Source: Comamonadaceae bacterium
GTDB lineage: Bacteria; Pseudomonadota; Gammaproteobacteria; Burkholderiales; Rhodocyclaceae
Length of the DNA: 64,000 nt
Direction: 5' to 3'
Assembly (NCBI GenBank): GCA_029255645.1
Contig: JANLJE010000004.1
Span: 45,401-109,400 of the forward strand
Shown: positions 28,970 to 38,373 of the stretch, one piece after another
Numbering within the stretch: position 1 is the first letter of the stretch
Layout: every line of letters starts with the position of its first letter
Program-made: the position numbers and the translations under genes
Notes under the pieces: model-generated
Database searches by the model: none
The model's input: only the letters and a program-made list of their open reading frames with translations
What the model was told of the DNA's origin: nothing

Positions 28970-30531
28970 TCAGTGAAACCGTCGTCGATCTTTCCCGCCT
29001 GCAGTTCGCTGCCACGGCTTTCTATCACTTCCTGTTCGTGCCCCTGACCCTGGGGCTGTCCTTCCTGCTGGCCATCATGGAAACCGTGTATGTGATGACC
29101 GGCAAGGAAATCTACCGCGACATGGTCAAGTTCTGGGGCAAGTTGTTCGGCATCAACTTCGCCCTCGGCGTTACCACCGGCATCACCATGGAGTTCCAGT
29201 TCGGCACCAACTGGGCCTACTACTCGCACTATGTCGGCGACATCTTCGGCGCGCCGCTGGCGATCGAGGGCCTGATGGCGTTCTTCCTCGAATCGACCTT
29301 CATCGGCCTGTTCTTCTTCGGCTGGGACAAGCTTTCCAGGCGCCAGCATCTGCTCGTCACCTACCTCACCGCCATCGGCTCCAATCTCTCGGCGGTGTGG
29401 ATCCTGATTGCCAACGGCTGGATGCAGAACCCGGTGGGCTCCGAATTCAGCTACGTCACCATGCGCATGGAGATGACCTCGTTCCGGGATCTGGTGTTCA
29501 ACCCGGCGGCCCAGGCCAAGTTCGTGCACACGGTCTCGGCGGGCTATGTGACCGGCGCCATCTTCGTGCTGGGCATCAGCTCCTGGTATCTGCTCAAGGG
29601 CCGGCACATCGAATTCGCCAAGCGCTCCTTCCGCATCGCCGCCGCCTTCGGCTTTGCCTCCGCCTTGTCGGTGATCGTGCTCGGCGACGAATCGGGCTAT
29701 GCCGTGACCGAACACCAGCAGACCAAGCTCGCCGCCATGGAAGGCATGTGGAAGACCGAAGAGGCGCCGGCCTCCTTCACCCTGTTCGCGATTCCCGACG
29801 ACGCCCGGCGCGCCAATAGCGCCGAGATCAAGATTCCCTACGCCCTCGGCCTGATCGCCACCCGCTCCACCGACAAGGTGGTGCCCGGCATCGACCGGCT
29901 GGAAGCCAGGGCGGCAGAGCGGATCCGGCAGGGCATGGAAGCGGTGCAACTGCTGGAACTCATGCGCGCCGGCAAGGCCGGGGAGGACCAGAAGGTCCGC
30001 TTCGAGCAGGTCAAGGATGACTTGGGCTACGGCCTATTGCTGAAGAAATACACCAAGGACGTTTCCCAGGCGACGCCGGACATGATCGCCCAGGCAGCGC
30101 GGGATTCCATCCCGCCCGTGGCGCCCCTGTTCTGGACCTTCCGGCTCATGGTGCTGCTGGGCTTCTCCTTCGCCGCGTTATTGGCCCTCTCCTTCTGGTA
30201 CTCGGCCAAGAACACCTTCCAGGAAAAGCGCTGGCTGCTGCGCTGGGCCGTGTGCTTCATCCCCCTGCCCTGGATCGCCTCGGCAATGGGCTGGTTCGTC
30301 GCGGAATTCGGCCGCCAGCCGTGGACCATCTACGGCGTCCTGCCGACGCAGCTTTCCACCTCGGCCCTCTCCGCCGGCAGCCTCTATGGCTCCCTGGCCG
30401 GCTTCTTGTTCTTCTACACCGGCCTGCTGGCGGTGGAGATGTACCTGATGTTCAAGTACGCCCGTCTCGGCCCCGCCAGTCTCGGCACCGGCCGCTACGA
30501 AGGCGAAGCCAGCTTCCAACCCGCCCATTGA
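28966..30531 (+). CDS. cydA: Cytochrome bd ubiquinol oxidase subunit I
   Basis: 521 residues, nine predicted membrane helices. [21 protein letters not shown] contains the haem b595 His; [20 protein letters not shown] and the long Q-loop (about residues 250-380, with [22 protein letters not shown]) mark a long-loop, E. coli-type CydA. It oxidises ubiquinol and reduces oxygen at the cytoplasmic membrane without proton pumping and at high oxygen affinity. TGGAG is five bases before the ATG. First of cydABX-cydDC. Confidence 0.97.
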   Translation: MISETVVDLSRLQFAATAFYHFLFVPLTLGLSFLLAIMETVYVMTGKEIYRDMVKFWGKLFGINFALGVTTGITMEFQFGTNWAYYSHYVGDIFGAPLAIEGLMAFFLESTFIGLFFFGWDKLSRRQHLLVTYLTAIGSNLSAVWILIANGWMQNPVGSEFSYVTMRMEMTSFRDLVFNPAAQAKFVHTVSAGYVTGAIFVLGISSWYLLKGRHIEFAKRSFRIAAAFGFASALSVIVLGDESGYAVTEHQQTKLAAMEGMWKTEEAPASFTLFAIPDDARRANSAEIKIPYALGLIATRSTDKVVPGIDRLEARAAERIRQGMEAVQLLELMRAGKAGEDQKVRFEQVKDDLGYGLLLKKYTKDVSQATPDMIAQAARDSIPPVAPLFWTFRLMVLLGFSFAALLALSFWYSAKNTFQEKRWLLRWAVCFIPLPWIASAMGWFVAEFGRQPWTIYGVLPTQLSTSALSAGSLYGSLAGFLFFYTGLLAVEMYLMFKYARLGPASLGTGRYEGEASFQPAH

Positions 30532-30541
30532 GGAAATCGCC

Positions 30542-31681
30542 ATGCTCGATTACGAAACCCTGAAACTCATCTGGTGGCTGCTGATCGGCGTCCTGCTGCT
30601 CGGCTTTGCCGTCATGGACGGCCACGACATGGGCGTCGGTGTGCTCCTGCCCTTCGTCGGCAAGAACGACATGGAGCGCCGGATCATCATCAATACCGTC
30701 GGCCCGCACTGGGACGGCAACCAGGTCTGGTTCATCACCGCCGGCGGCGCCATCTTCGCCGCCTGGCCCCTGGCCTACGCCGCCGCCTTCTCCGGCTTCT
30801 ACTGGGCCATGCTGGCAGTGCTCTGGGCGCTCTTTTTCCGGCCCGTGGGCTTCGACTACCGCTCCAAGGTGAATAACCCCACCTGGCGCAGCGCCTGGGA
30901 CTGGGGCCTGTTCATCGGCGGCGCGGTGCCGCCCCTGATCTTCGGCGTCGCCTTCGGCAACCTGCTCCAGGGCGTGCCGTTCCACTTCGAGGACAACCTG
31001 ATGCCGGTCTACACCGGCAGCTTCTGGGGCCTCCTCAATCCCTTCGCCCTGCTGGCCGGGGGGGTGAGTCTTGCCATGCTCACCTTCCACGGCGCCAACT
31101 ACCTGATGATCCGCACCGAGGGCGAGATCCAGGAACGGGCCCGCAAGGCCGCCCTGATCTTCGGCAGCGTGATGCTGCTGGCCTTTGCCCTGGCCGGAGT
31201 GTGGGTGAGCCTGGGGATCAAGGGTTATGTGATCACCTCCGTCGTCGATCCCGGCGCCCTGCCCAACCCCCTCGACAAGACGGTCGCCATCGAGGCCGGC
31301 GCCTGGCTCGGCAACTTCGCCCGGCAGCCGCTGCTCTGGGCCGTGCCCGGCGCGGCCTTTGTCGGCGGTCTGGCGGCACTGCTCTTTGCCTGGACCAGGA
31401 AGCCGGTCCTCGCCTTCATCGGTAGTGCCGTGGCGGAGCTGGGCATCATCGGCACCGCCGGCGTCGCCCTGTTCCCCTTCATCATGCCCTCGTCAAGCGA
31501 CCCCCGCTCCAGCCTCACGGTCTGGGACAGCGCCGCCAGCCAGATGGGCTTGAGCGTGATGTTCTGGGCCGCGCTGATCTTCACGCCCATCGTCATCGCC
31601 TACACCAGTTGGGCCTACAAGATGATGGCCGGCAAGATCACCGCCGCCTACATCGAAGCCAACGACCGTTCCGCTTACTGA
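30542..31681 (+). CDS. cydB: Cytochrome bd ubiquinol oxidase subunit II
   Basis: 379 residues, eight membrane helices. The typical GFAVMDGHDMGVGVLLPF, TVGPHWDGNQVWFITAGGA and FYWAMLAVLWALFFRPVGFD are near-invariant in CydB. Needed for assembly of the haem centres on CydA. Begins 10 bases after cydA. Ends 17 bases before cydX. No unusual features. Confidence 0.97.
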   Translation: MLDYETLKLIWWLLIGVLLLGFAVMDGHDMGVGVLLPFVGKNDMERRIIINTVGPHWDGNQVWFITAGGAIFAAWPLAYAAAFSGFYWAMLAVLWALFFRPVGFDYRSKVNNPTWRSAWDWGLFIGGAVPPLIFGVAFGNLLQGVPFHFEDNLMPVYTGSFWGLLNPFALLAGGVSLAMLTFHGANYLMIRTEGEIQERARKAALIFGSVMLLAFALAGVWVSLGIKGYVITSVVDPGALPNPLDKTVAIEAGAWLGNFARQPLLWAVPGAAFVGGLAALLFAWTRKPVLAFIGSAVAELGIIGTAGVALFPFIMPSSSDPRSSLTVWDSAASQMGLSVMFWAALIFTPIVIAYTSWAYKMMAGKITAAYIEANDRSAY

Positions 31682-31698
31682 CAACAAAGGAGATTCAC

Positions 31699-31806
31699 AT
31701 GTGGTATTTCACCTGGATGCTGGGACTGGCGATGGCCGTGCTGCTCGCCGTCGTCAATGCCATGTGGTTCGAGGCCCAGGAGGGCCGCAACCGCGACGAG
31801 ACTTGA
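31699..31806 (+). CDS. cydX: Cytochrome bd oxidase small subunit CydX
   Basis: 35 residues, MWYFTWMLGLAMAVLLAVVN then AMWFEAQEGRNRDET. The MWYF(T/A)W start, a single membrane helix and an acidic tail are the CydX signature. It stabilises the oxidase haems. AAAGGAG precedes the ATG at good spacing. It is 17 bases after cydB, as usual. Confidence 0.93.
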   Translation: MWYFTWMLGLAMAVLLAVVNAMWFEAQEGRNRDET

Positions 31807-31838
31807 CCCTCCCCTGGCCCCGGTTCTGCCGGGGTCAG

Positions 31839-31886
31839 GCCGGAGCCGCAGCCGACAGGCCAGGCCTTTGCGGCTGCGGCTCCGGC
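31839..31886 (+). other. 16-bp perfect hairpin between cydX and cydD
   Basis: 31839-31854 and 31871-31886 are exact inverted copies (GCCGGAGCCGCAGCCG / CGGCTGCGGCTCCGGC) with a 16-base centre that holds a smaller AGGCC/GGCCT dyad. A second stem, CCCCGG / CCGGGG, lies just before it (about 31818-31834). There is no T tract. It probably acts on mRNA stability or sets different levels for oxidase and transporter genes. Confidence 0.75.
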
Positions 31887-31918
31887 GCCAACGTCGTAGC
31901 ATCATCCTTTCACCGACC

Positions 31919-33727
31919 CTGCTGGATGCGACCCTGAAAACTCGAGAGCAAGCACTGGAACGCCCCGGGGAGCTCGCCGCTGAATCCCGGGCCCTCCTCT
32001 GGCTGACGGCCTCCGGCAGGAGCGCCAGAGCCCTGGGGTTTGGCGCCGTCCTGTGCGGCACCGCCCAGGCCCTGGCCACCCTTTTCCTGATGTATGAGCT
32101 GGCCCGGGTGCTGCACGCCCTGGTGCTGGAACATTCCCTGGCCGGCGTGCCGCCCGGCGCCTTCTGGCGGATTCCCCTTTGGGTAGTGCTGCGCGCCCTG
32201 CTCGGCCTCGTCCGGGACGAATTCGGCCTGCGCGCCGGACGCTCGGCCCGCCTCAGCCTGCGTCAGGAGCTCCTGGAGGCGATCCGGCGCGGCGGCCCCC
32301 TCTGGAGCGCCCGCCTTCCGGGCGGCGCCCTGAGCAGCGTGCTGAGCGATCAGGTGGAAGCGGTGGATGGCTATTTCGCCCACTACCGCCCCCAGCAGAT
32401 GCTGGCCGCCATCGTGCCCCTGCTGATCCTTGCCGCCGTGCTGCCCTATAGCTGGATGGCCGCCCTGATCCTGCTGGGCACGGCGCCCCTGGTGCCGGTG
32501 TTCATGATCCTGGTGGGCTGGCGCACCCGGGCCGAGCAATCCCGGCAGATGCTCGCCATGCAGCGCCTGGGGGGCACCTTCCTGGACCTGCTGCGGGGCC
32601 TGCCCACCCTGCGCCTGTTCGATGCCCGGCAGCGCAGCCTGGAGGAGCTCTCCGCCCTGGGAGAAAGCTTTTGCGAGCGGACCATGAAGGTCCTGCGCCT
32701 GGCTTTCCTGAACGGGGCGGTGCTGGAATTCTTCACCTCCATCTCCATTGCCCTGAGTGCCGTGTTCCTCGGCTTCAGCCTGCTGGGCTACCTGAAATTC
32801 GGCTTTTACGGCGCCGGCCCGAAGCTGGAGTCGGCCCTGTTCATCCTCCTGCTCGCCCCCGAGTTCTACCAGCCTCTGCGGCAGCTGGGCAGCCATTACC
32901 ACGCCCGGGCCGAGGCCCTGGCGGCGGCCATGAACATCCGCCAGGTGCTGGCCACCCTGCCCGAGGGAGCCGGCGGCCAAAGCGGGGCCAGCCCCGGGGG
33001 CAGCGGCCCGGCGGCCCTGGAATTTGCCGGCGTGCATCTGGCCTACCGGGCCGGAGAGCCGGTGCTGACCGATTGCAGCCTGGCCCTGGCGCCGGGGGAG
33101 TGCGTGGCGGTCCTGGGCCCCAGCGGCGCCGGCAAGAGCAGCCTGCTGCGTCTGGCAGCCGGCATCGCCCTGCCCGGCGCAGGGGAGCTGCGGGTGGACG
33201 GGGTTCCCCTGGCGGAACTCGACCTGCAGGCCTGGCGCGAGCAGATCGGCTGGATGGATCAGCACCCGCCGCTTCTGGCCGCCAGCCTGGCCAGCAACCT
33301 GCAGGCCGCCTGTGCCCGCGCGGTGGCGCCGGAAGCCCTCTGGGACGCTCTGGATTTTGCCGGCCTGGGGGACTGGGCCCGGGCCCTGCCAGAGGGGCTG
33401 GCAACCCGCATGGGCGAAGGCGGGCGCTGGATTTCCGGCGGCCAGCTGCGGCGCCTCGCCCTGGCCCGCCTGGCCTTGCGCCGGCCCCGCCTGCTGCTGC
33501 TCGATGAACCCACGGCCAGCCTCGATGCCGGCGCGGAAGCCTTCATGGTGGCCCGCCTGGAAAAACTGGCGGCCGGCTGCACCACCCTGCTGGTAAGCCA
33601 CCGGCCGGCGCCCCTCACCCTGGCCGGCCGGGTCCTGGAACTGGGGCCGGGAGGGCTGCGGCCCCTGCCTGCGGCGGCCCTGGCGGCCCTGCTGCAGGCA
33701 GGTCGAAAGGAGAGTCGAGATGCCTGA
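31919..33727 (+). CDS. cydD: Heterodimeric ABC exporter subunit CydD (start uncertain)
   Basis: About 602 residues if the CTG at 31919 is used. The first ATG in frame (31757) lies inside cydX and would add an Arg-rich leader translated from the hairpin, so it is not credible. No ATG, GTG or TTG occurs between the hairpin and the conserved part, leaving CTG at 31919, 31922 or 31934. The membrane domain aligns well with E. coli CydD (LILLGTAPLVPVFMILVGW, LRLAFLNGAVLEFFTSISIA). Walker A is GPSGAGKSS and the signature is ISGGQLRRLALARLAL. CydDC exports glutathione and cysteine to the periplasm, needed for cytochrome bd assembly. Overlaps cydC by 8 bases. Confidence 0.9.
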   Translation: MLDATLKTREQALERPGELAAESRALLWLTASGRSARALGFGAVLCGTAQALATLFLMYELARVLHALVLEHSLAGVPPGAFWRIPLWVVLRALLGLVRDEFGLRAGRSARLSLRQELLEAIRRGGPLWSARLPGGALSSVLSDQVEAVDGYFAHYRPQQMLAAIVPLLILAAVLPYSWMAALILLGTAPLVPVFMILVGWRTRAEQSRQMLAMQRLGGTFLDLLRGLPTLRLFDARQRSLEELSALGESFCERTMKVLRLAFLNGAVLEFFTSISIALSAVFLGFSLLGYLKFGFYGAGPKLESALFILLLAPEFYQPLRQLGSHYHARAEALAAAMNIRQVLATLPEGAGGQSGASPGGSGPAALEFAGVHLAYRAGEPVLTDCSLALAPGECVAVLGPSGAGKSSLLRLAAGIALPGAGELRVDGVPLAELDLQAWREQIGWMDQHPPLLAASLASNLQAACARAVAPEALWDALDFAGLGDWARALPEGLATRMGEGGRWISGGQLRRLALARLALRRPRLLLLDEPTASLDAGAEAFMVARLEKLAAGCTTLLVSHRPAPLTLAGRVLELGPGGLRPLPAAALAALLQAGRKESRDA

Positions 33728-35396
33728 ACCCAGGCAAGAACAGCAGCCCCGCCTCAAAGCCATCCTGCCCTATCTGCGCCAGCTCCGGGGCCTGCGCCGC
33801 TGGTATGCGGCCAGCCTGGTGCTGGGCTTGCTGACGCTGGCCTCCACCCTGGCCCTGCTCGCCCTCTCCGGCGGGTTCATCAGCGCCGCGGCCCTGGCCG
33901 GACTGACCCCGGCCACCGCCCTGGCCTTCAATTTCTTCTACCCGGGCGCCGGCATCCGGGGCCTCGCCCTGAGCCGCACCGTGGGGCGCTGGAGCGAGCG
34001 GGTGCTGACTCACGAGGCCACCTTCCGGCTCCTGGCCCGGGTGCGGGTCTGGCTCCTGGCCCGGCTGCTGCCTCTGGCCCCCCGGCAGGTGGGGGCCTAC
34101 CACGGATCGGAACTGCTGCACCGCTTCATGCGCGATGTAGAGCAGCTCGACGGGCTGCTTCCCCGCCTCCTGCTGCCGGGCATCGCCCTGTTCCTGGTGC
34201 TGGGCGGTGTCGCCGCGCTGCTGGGGTACTGGACACCCTCGGCGGCCCTGCCGCCCCTGGCCCTGATCGGGCTGCTCCTGCTGCTGGCGCCGCTGCTCTG
34301 GCAGCTCGGGCGGCGCGGCGCCCAGGGCCTGGGGGAGCGCCGGGCGGCCCTGCGCCGGGCCCTGATCGACGTCGCCGACGGGGCCCCGGTGCTGGCCTTC
34401 AATGGCCGGGCCTGGGGAGAATTCCGGGACCGGGCCCTGGCCTGCTCCCGGGAAACCATGCAGCTGCAGGGCCGTAACGAGCGGCTGGCGGCGCTGGCCC
34501 GGGCCCTGGTCACGGCGGCCGCCGGGCTGACGGCCTGGTGGGCCCTGGTGAGCCACGGCGGCACCCTGGAGGGACCCCTGCTGGTGGCCATGGTGCTGCT
34601 CCTCCTGGGAGTGGCGGAGATCGCCGCGCCCCTGGCCGGCGGCCTGGTGGAACTGCCGGCCATCGCCCATGCCGCGGGGCGCATCGAAGCGGTGGCCAGC
34701 CAGGAGCCGGCCATCGTCTTTCCCCCTGCCGGGCCGCAGCCGGCGGACGGCAGCCTGGAGATCGAGCACCTGGATTTCTCCTGGGATGCCCACACCCCGG
34801 TGCTGCGCGACTTTTCCCTGCACCTGGCGCCGGGCACCCGGCTCTTTCTGGAAGGCCCCAGCGGCTGCGGCAAGTCTTCCCTGGTGCAACTCCTCGCCCG
34901 TTTCGAGCTGCCCGACCGGGGCAGCATCCGCCTGGGCGGCGTGGCCCTGGAGGCGCTGGATGAGCCCACCTTGCGCCGCACCCTGGCAATCGCCACCCAG
35001 TTTGCCTGGGCCCGGGGCGGCACCCTGGCGGACAACCTGCGCCTGGCGGCACCCCAGGCCAGCGCGGCGGCAATGTGGGAGGTACTGGAGCGGGTGGGCC
35101 TGGCGGCGACGCTGCGGACCTGGCCGGAGGGCCTGGAAACCTGGGTCCAGGAGGGGGGACGGAGCCTCTCCGGCGGCCAGCTGCGCCGCCTGGGCGTGGC
35201 CCGGGCCCTGCTTTGCCGGGCGCCGTTTACGGTGCTGGACGAGCCCACCGAGGGCCTGGAAGACGAGGCGGCCGAGCGCCTGGCGCAGCAGGTCTGCGCC
35301 TGGTGCCAGGGCCGCAGCCTGATCTGGATTTCCCACCGGCCCCAGGGCAGCGGCTGTTTCGAGCAGCGGCGGCACCTCGCCCCGCCCGGGGCTTGA
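33720..35396 (+). CDS. cydC: Heterodimeric ABC exporter subunit CydC
   Basis: 558 residues. Six helices, then the nucleotide-binding domain with Walker A GPSGCGKSSLV, signature LSGGQLRRLGVARALL and Walker B FTVLDEPTEGLED, followed by the H-loop ISHRP. It pairs with CydD. Start ATG overlaps the cydD stop as ATGCCTGA. Last gene of the cyd operon; the 75 bases after it, up to the convergent arfB, contain nothing I can support. Confidence 0.96.
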   Translation: MPEPRQEQQPRLKAILPYLRQLRGLRRWYAASLVLGLLTLASTLALLALSGGFISAAALAGLTPATALAFNFFYPGAGIRGLALSRTVGRWSERVLTHEATFRLLARVRVWLLARLLPLAPRQVGAYHGSELLHRFMRDVEQLDGLLPRLLLPGIALFLVLGGVAALLGYWTPSAALPPLALIGLLLLLAPLLWQLGRRGAQGLGERRAALRRALIDVADGAPVLAFNGRAWGEFRDRALACSRETMQLQGRNERLAALARALVTAAAGLTAWWALVSHGGTLEGPLLVAMVLLLLGVAEIAAPLAGGLVELPAIAHAAGRIEAVASQEPAIVFPPAGPQPADGSLEIEHLDFSWDAHTPVLRDFSLHLAPGTRLFLEGPSGCGKSSLVQLLARFELPDRGSIRLGGVALEALDEPTLRRTLAIATQFAWARGGTLADNLRLAAPQASAAAMWEVLERVGLAATLRTWPEGLETWVQEGGRSLSGGQLRRLGVARALLCRAPFTVLDEPTEGLEDEAAERLAQQVCAWCQGRSLIWISHRPQGSGCFEQRRHLAPPGA

Positions 35397-35471
35397 TCCG
35401 GCAATGGCCATGAAATGAAGATCGACAGCCGGCTCGCCCCCCCCGAATCCCGGAAGCGCCGAGGCCCGGCC

Positions 35472-35870
35472 CTACTCTCGCACCTTGCCCCGCGCCGATT
35501 TGACCTGGGAGCGGCGGCTCTTGCGTTCGAGGCGCCGCTCGCGGGCGGCCCGGGTCGGCTTGGTGGGTTTGCGGCTCCGGGGTTGCCGGGCCACGCTATC
35601 CACCAGTTCCTGCAAGCGGCGCAGGGCCTCCAGCCGGTTGGCCTCCTGGCTGCGGTACTCCTGGGACTTGATCACCACCACCCCATCCCTGCTGATGCGA
35701 TGATCCCCCAGGGCCAGGAGGCGCTGCCGATGCCCCTCCTCCAGCGAGGCCGCATGGATGTCATAGCGCAGATGCACGGCCGACGACACCTTGTTTACAT
35801 GCTGCCCCCCGGCCCCCTGGGCACGAATGGCCGTGATCTCGATTTCTTCCGGGGGAATCAGGGTCTTCAC
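35472..35870 (-). CDS. arfB: Alternative ribosome-rescue factor ArfB (YaeJ)
   Basis: 132 residues if translation begins at the GTG at 35870, giving [20 protein letters not shown]. An ATG at 35969 would add 33 residues ([12 protein letters not shown]...) that have no counterpart in E. coli ArfB. The GGQ peptidyl-hydrolase motif is in [21 protein letters not shown], and the Arg/Lys-rich tail ([20 protein letters not shown]) enters the empty mRNA channel. It frees stalled ribosomes that have run off mRNA ends. Confidence 0.92.
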   Translation of the reverse strand: MKTLIPPEEIEITAIRAQGAGGQHVNKVSSAVHLRYDIHAASLEEGHRQRLLALGDHRISRDGVVVIKSQEYRSQEANRLEALRRLQELVDSVARQPRSRKPTKPTRAARERRLERKSRRSQVKSARGKVRE

Positions 35871-36038
35871 GGCCAGGGCATGCTCATCCAAAGCGCCGAT
35901 TCTAGCGGCTCTCGCAGCCTTTGCGAACGACCGGCCCGGCAGGCACGCCAAAGTTGCAGCCCGATTCAAGAGAACCCTTTCTCACGCACTACTCTGTGAT
36001 AACCTTCCCGCCCCAAGACCCAATCCAGCTTTCCCGCG

Positions 36039-36479
36039 ATGAACACGCCTGTTGCCACGCCCATGACTCCCCGTGCCCTGTTGAAATCGCTGCAGGAGCA
36101 GTTCCCTGTTTTTCGTGATTGCCAGCCGCTGGCCATCGGTATCGACAAGGCACTGCTGGCCCGGATGCCCGGCTTGGAAAAGAAGGTGCTCAGGGTGACG
36201 CTGAGTCTGCACACTCATTCCATGCGCTATCTGAAGACCCTGGAAAAAGCCACGCACCGGTTTGACCTGGATGGCAATCAGGCTGACGAAGTCACGGATG
36301 AGCATCGGACCCATGCGGCCAACACCCTCCGCGAACGCCTGAAAAAGCAGGCAGATGAGCGCCGGGCTCGATTGAAGGCCGAAAAAGAAGCAGAAGCCGA
36401 GCGTCTGCGGGAAGCGGAAGCCGAGCGTCTGCGCGCCGAAAAACTGATTCAGCTGGCCGAAAAGTTCTCGCGCAAGTAA
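36039..36479 (+). CDS. ProQ/FinO-domain RNA chaperone
   Basis: 146 residues. Residues about 10-100 form a ProQ/FinO domain (LLKSLQEQFPVFRDCQPLAI, GIDKALLARMPG, LSLHTHSMRYLKTLEKATHR, RFDLDG). The tail is a charged helix made of a duplicated EAEAERLR-type octapeptide, encoded by a 24-bp direct repeat. Single-domain versions bind sRNA and mRNA 3' ends. The call is secure, the RNA targets unknown. Confidence 0.9.
   Translation: MNTPVATPMTPRALLKSLQEQFPVFRDCQPLAIGIDKALLARMPGLEKKVLRVTLSLHTHSMRYLKTLEKATHRFDLDGNQADEVTDEHRTHAANTLRERLKKQADERRARLKAEKEAEAERLREAEAERLRAEKLIQLAEKFSRK
36387..36434 (+). repeat. 24-bp direct repeat inside the ProQ-like gene
   Basis: Two nearly identical 24-base copies encode EAEAERLR-EAEAERLR in frame, extending the C-terminal helix by one unit. 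Only one internal base and the terminal base differ. Confidence 0.85.
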
Positions 36480-36503
36480 GGCGCCTGTTCTGCGGGCCAG
36501 ACC

Positions 36504-36689
36504 ATGCCCACGCCCCTCCCCAACTGCCGGGACTGCCTGCACTACTACATCACCCATGACGTGAGTCTTCCCTATGGTTGCCGGGCCATGGATTTCAAGA
36601 GCCGACGCATGCCGGCCCTGGATGTGCTGGAAGTCTCGGGAGAACCCTGTCACATCTTCCGCCCCAAACCCCGGCCCCGCCCCGGATAG
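36504..36689 (+). CDS. Small Cys-containing protein (61 aa), conserved-looking, unknown function
   Basis: MPTPLPNCRDCLHYYITHDV, then SLPYGCRAMDFKSRRMPALDVL and GEPCHIF. Four Cys (CxxC, then two single Cys) could bind a zinc ion, and the YYITHD and AMDFKSRRMPA blocks look conserved in a family I remember from betaproteobacteria without a function. It lies 24 bases after the ProQ-like gene on the same strand, so they may be co-transcribed. No convincing ribosome binding site (GGGCCAG). Confidence 0.7.
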   Translation: MPTPLPNCRDCLHYYITHDVSLPYGCRAMDFKSRRMPALDVLEVSGEPCHIFRPKPRPRPG

Positions 36690-36721
36690 CGCCGCCGCCA
36701 TCCCGGGCCGGACGCCTGCCG

Positions 36722-36791
36722 CGTCATCTACAGCACGTCATCTTCAGCGCGTCATCTACAGCGCGTCATCTACAGCGCGTCATCTGCACCT
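36722..36791. repeat. Tandem repeat, 5 x 14 bp
   Basis: Five units of CGTCATCTACAGCG (first and second with one change each, the last diverging at its end). It starts 33 bases after the stop of the 61-residue protein gene and ends 51 bases before the convergent glutamate-synthase-domain gene. Confidence 0.93.
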
Positions 36792-36842
36792 GGAAATGCG
36801 CCGGCCCCGGGATGCGGCAGAACGGCAGGTCCTGCAAAATTT

Positions 36843-38318
36843 TCAGGAGGACATCGGATACAGCGTAGACAGGGCCACGGACAGGCCGTTGGGCTGGACC
36901 ATGCGCACATGTTCCCGGCGCAGTTCGCGGGGGTGCCGGAGGCCGCAGGAATGGGCGATCATCTCCATTTCCTTTTGCATGTTGCGGGCGTAGTGAGCCA
37001 CCCGTTCGGCCTTGTCTTCCACCACCAGGCCCCGCTGCAGGCGCGGATTGTGGGTGGCGACCCCGGTAGGACAGGTGTTGGTGTGGCAGCGCAGGGCCTG
37101 GATGCAGCCCAGGGAGAACATGAAGCCCCGTGCGGTATTGACGAAATCGGCGCCGCAGGCCAGCGCCCAGGCGGCCTTGGCCGGAGTCACGAGTTTACCC
37201 GCCGCCACCACCCGCAGCCGCTCCCTGAGCCCGCTTTCCATCAGGACATCGACCACCCGGGGCAGACTTTCCATGATGGACAGGGACATGTGATCCGCCA
37301 GGGCCTGCGGCGCGGCACCCGAACCGCCCTCCCCGCCGTCGATGACGAGAAAGTCGGGGGCACAGGCCAGGCCCCGGCGCAGGATGCTCTCGGCCAGGTC
37401 GCGCATCAACTCCGAGCCACCGAGGGCGGTCTTGACGCCGACCGGCTTGCCGGTCACCTCCCGCACCCGTTCGATGGCATCGAGCAGTTGCTCTACATTG
37501 GCGATGTCCCGGTGCCGATTCGGCGAGAGGGAATCCTGGCCGACCGGGATGCCGCGGATCATGGCGATTTCCGGCGTCACCTTGCCGGCCGGCAGCACCC
37601 CGCCCTTGCCCGGCTTGGCCCCCTGGGAGAGCTTGATCTCGAAGGCGCGCACGTTTTCATGGGCCGCCATTGCCTTGAGCTTTTTCGGGTCGAGCTCGCC
37701 GGCGGCATCGCGCACCCCGTATTTGGCGGTGCCGATCTGGAAGATCACGTCAGCGCCACCTTCCAGGTGGTAGGGCGACAGCCCGCCCTCGCCCGTATCC
37801 ATCCAGCAGCCCGCCATCGCCGCGCCGCGGGACAGGGCCTGGACCGCCGGCCGGGAAATGGCGCCATAGCTCATGGCGCTGATATTGATCATGGACCTGG
37901 CCACGAACGGCTGCTCGCACCAGCCTGCGCCAATCACCAGGGGCGGGGTCGGCAGCTTCTCTTCTTCGAGCACCGGGAAGGGGTCATTGACAAAGAGGAT
38001 CGCCCCGTTTTCCTGATTGTTGTAGGTGGAGCCAAAGCCGATGATGCCCCCCTCGTCCTTGGCCAGGCGATACACCCAGCCCCGGGTGGCGCGGTTGAAG
38101 GGCATTTCTTCCCGGTCGTTCAGGAAGAAGTACTGGCGGAAGTATTCGCCCAGGCGCTCGAAGAAATAGCGCAGGTGGCCGATGATCGGAAAATTGCGCA
38201 GCACCGTGTGGCGCTTTTGCGTGATGTCGCGCAAATACCAGAACAAAAGCCAAAGAAACAGGACGAGCGCGACGATCGCCCCCAGGCCGATGTGGAATAT
38301 GCTTTGTAGAACGGACAC
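36843..38318 (-). CDS. FMN-binding glutamate-synthase-domain protein
   Basis: 491 residues. One N-terminal membrane helix ([20 protein letters not shown]) is followed by a GltB central/FMN domain: [52 protein letters not shown], and the iron-sulfur Cys stretch [20 protein letters not shown]. It is like the stand-alone 'glutamate synthase family' proteins, lacking the glutaminase half and the GltD half. The physiological reaction is unknown; the membrane anchor suggests it exchanges electrons with the membrane. It is divergent from nadC with 55 bases between starts. Confidence 0.9.
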   Translation of the reverse strand: MSVLQSIFHIGLGAIVALVLFLWLLFWYLRDITQKRHTVLRNFPIIGHLRYFFERLGEYFRQYFFLNDREEMPFNRATRGWVYRLAKDEGGIIGFGSTYNNQENGAILFVNDPFPVLEEEKLPTPPLVIGAGWCEQPFVARSMINISAMSYGAISRPAVQALSRGAAMAGCWMDTGEGGLSPYHLEGGADVIFQIGTAKYGVRDAAGELDPKKLKAMAAHENVRAFEIKLSQGAKPGKGGVLPAGKVTPEIAMIRGIPVGQDSLSPNRHRDIANVEQLLDAIERVREVTGKPVGVKTALGGSELMRDLAESILRRGLACAPDFLVIDGGEGGSGAAPQALADHMSLSIMESLPRVVDVLMESGLRERLRVVAAGKLVTPAKAAWALACGADFVNTARGFMFSLGCIQALRCHTNTCPTGVATHNPRLQRGLVVEDKAERVAHYARNMQKEMEMIAHSCGLRHPRELRREHVRMVQPNGLSVALSTLYPMSS

Positions 38319-38373
38319 GCAAGACCCCCCAGACGTTAGAATTCCGGCTCAATCTAGCATACCGAGGCCCCCC

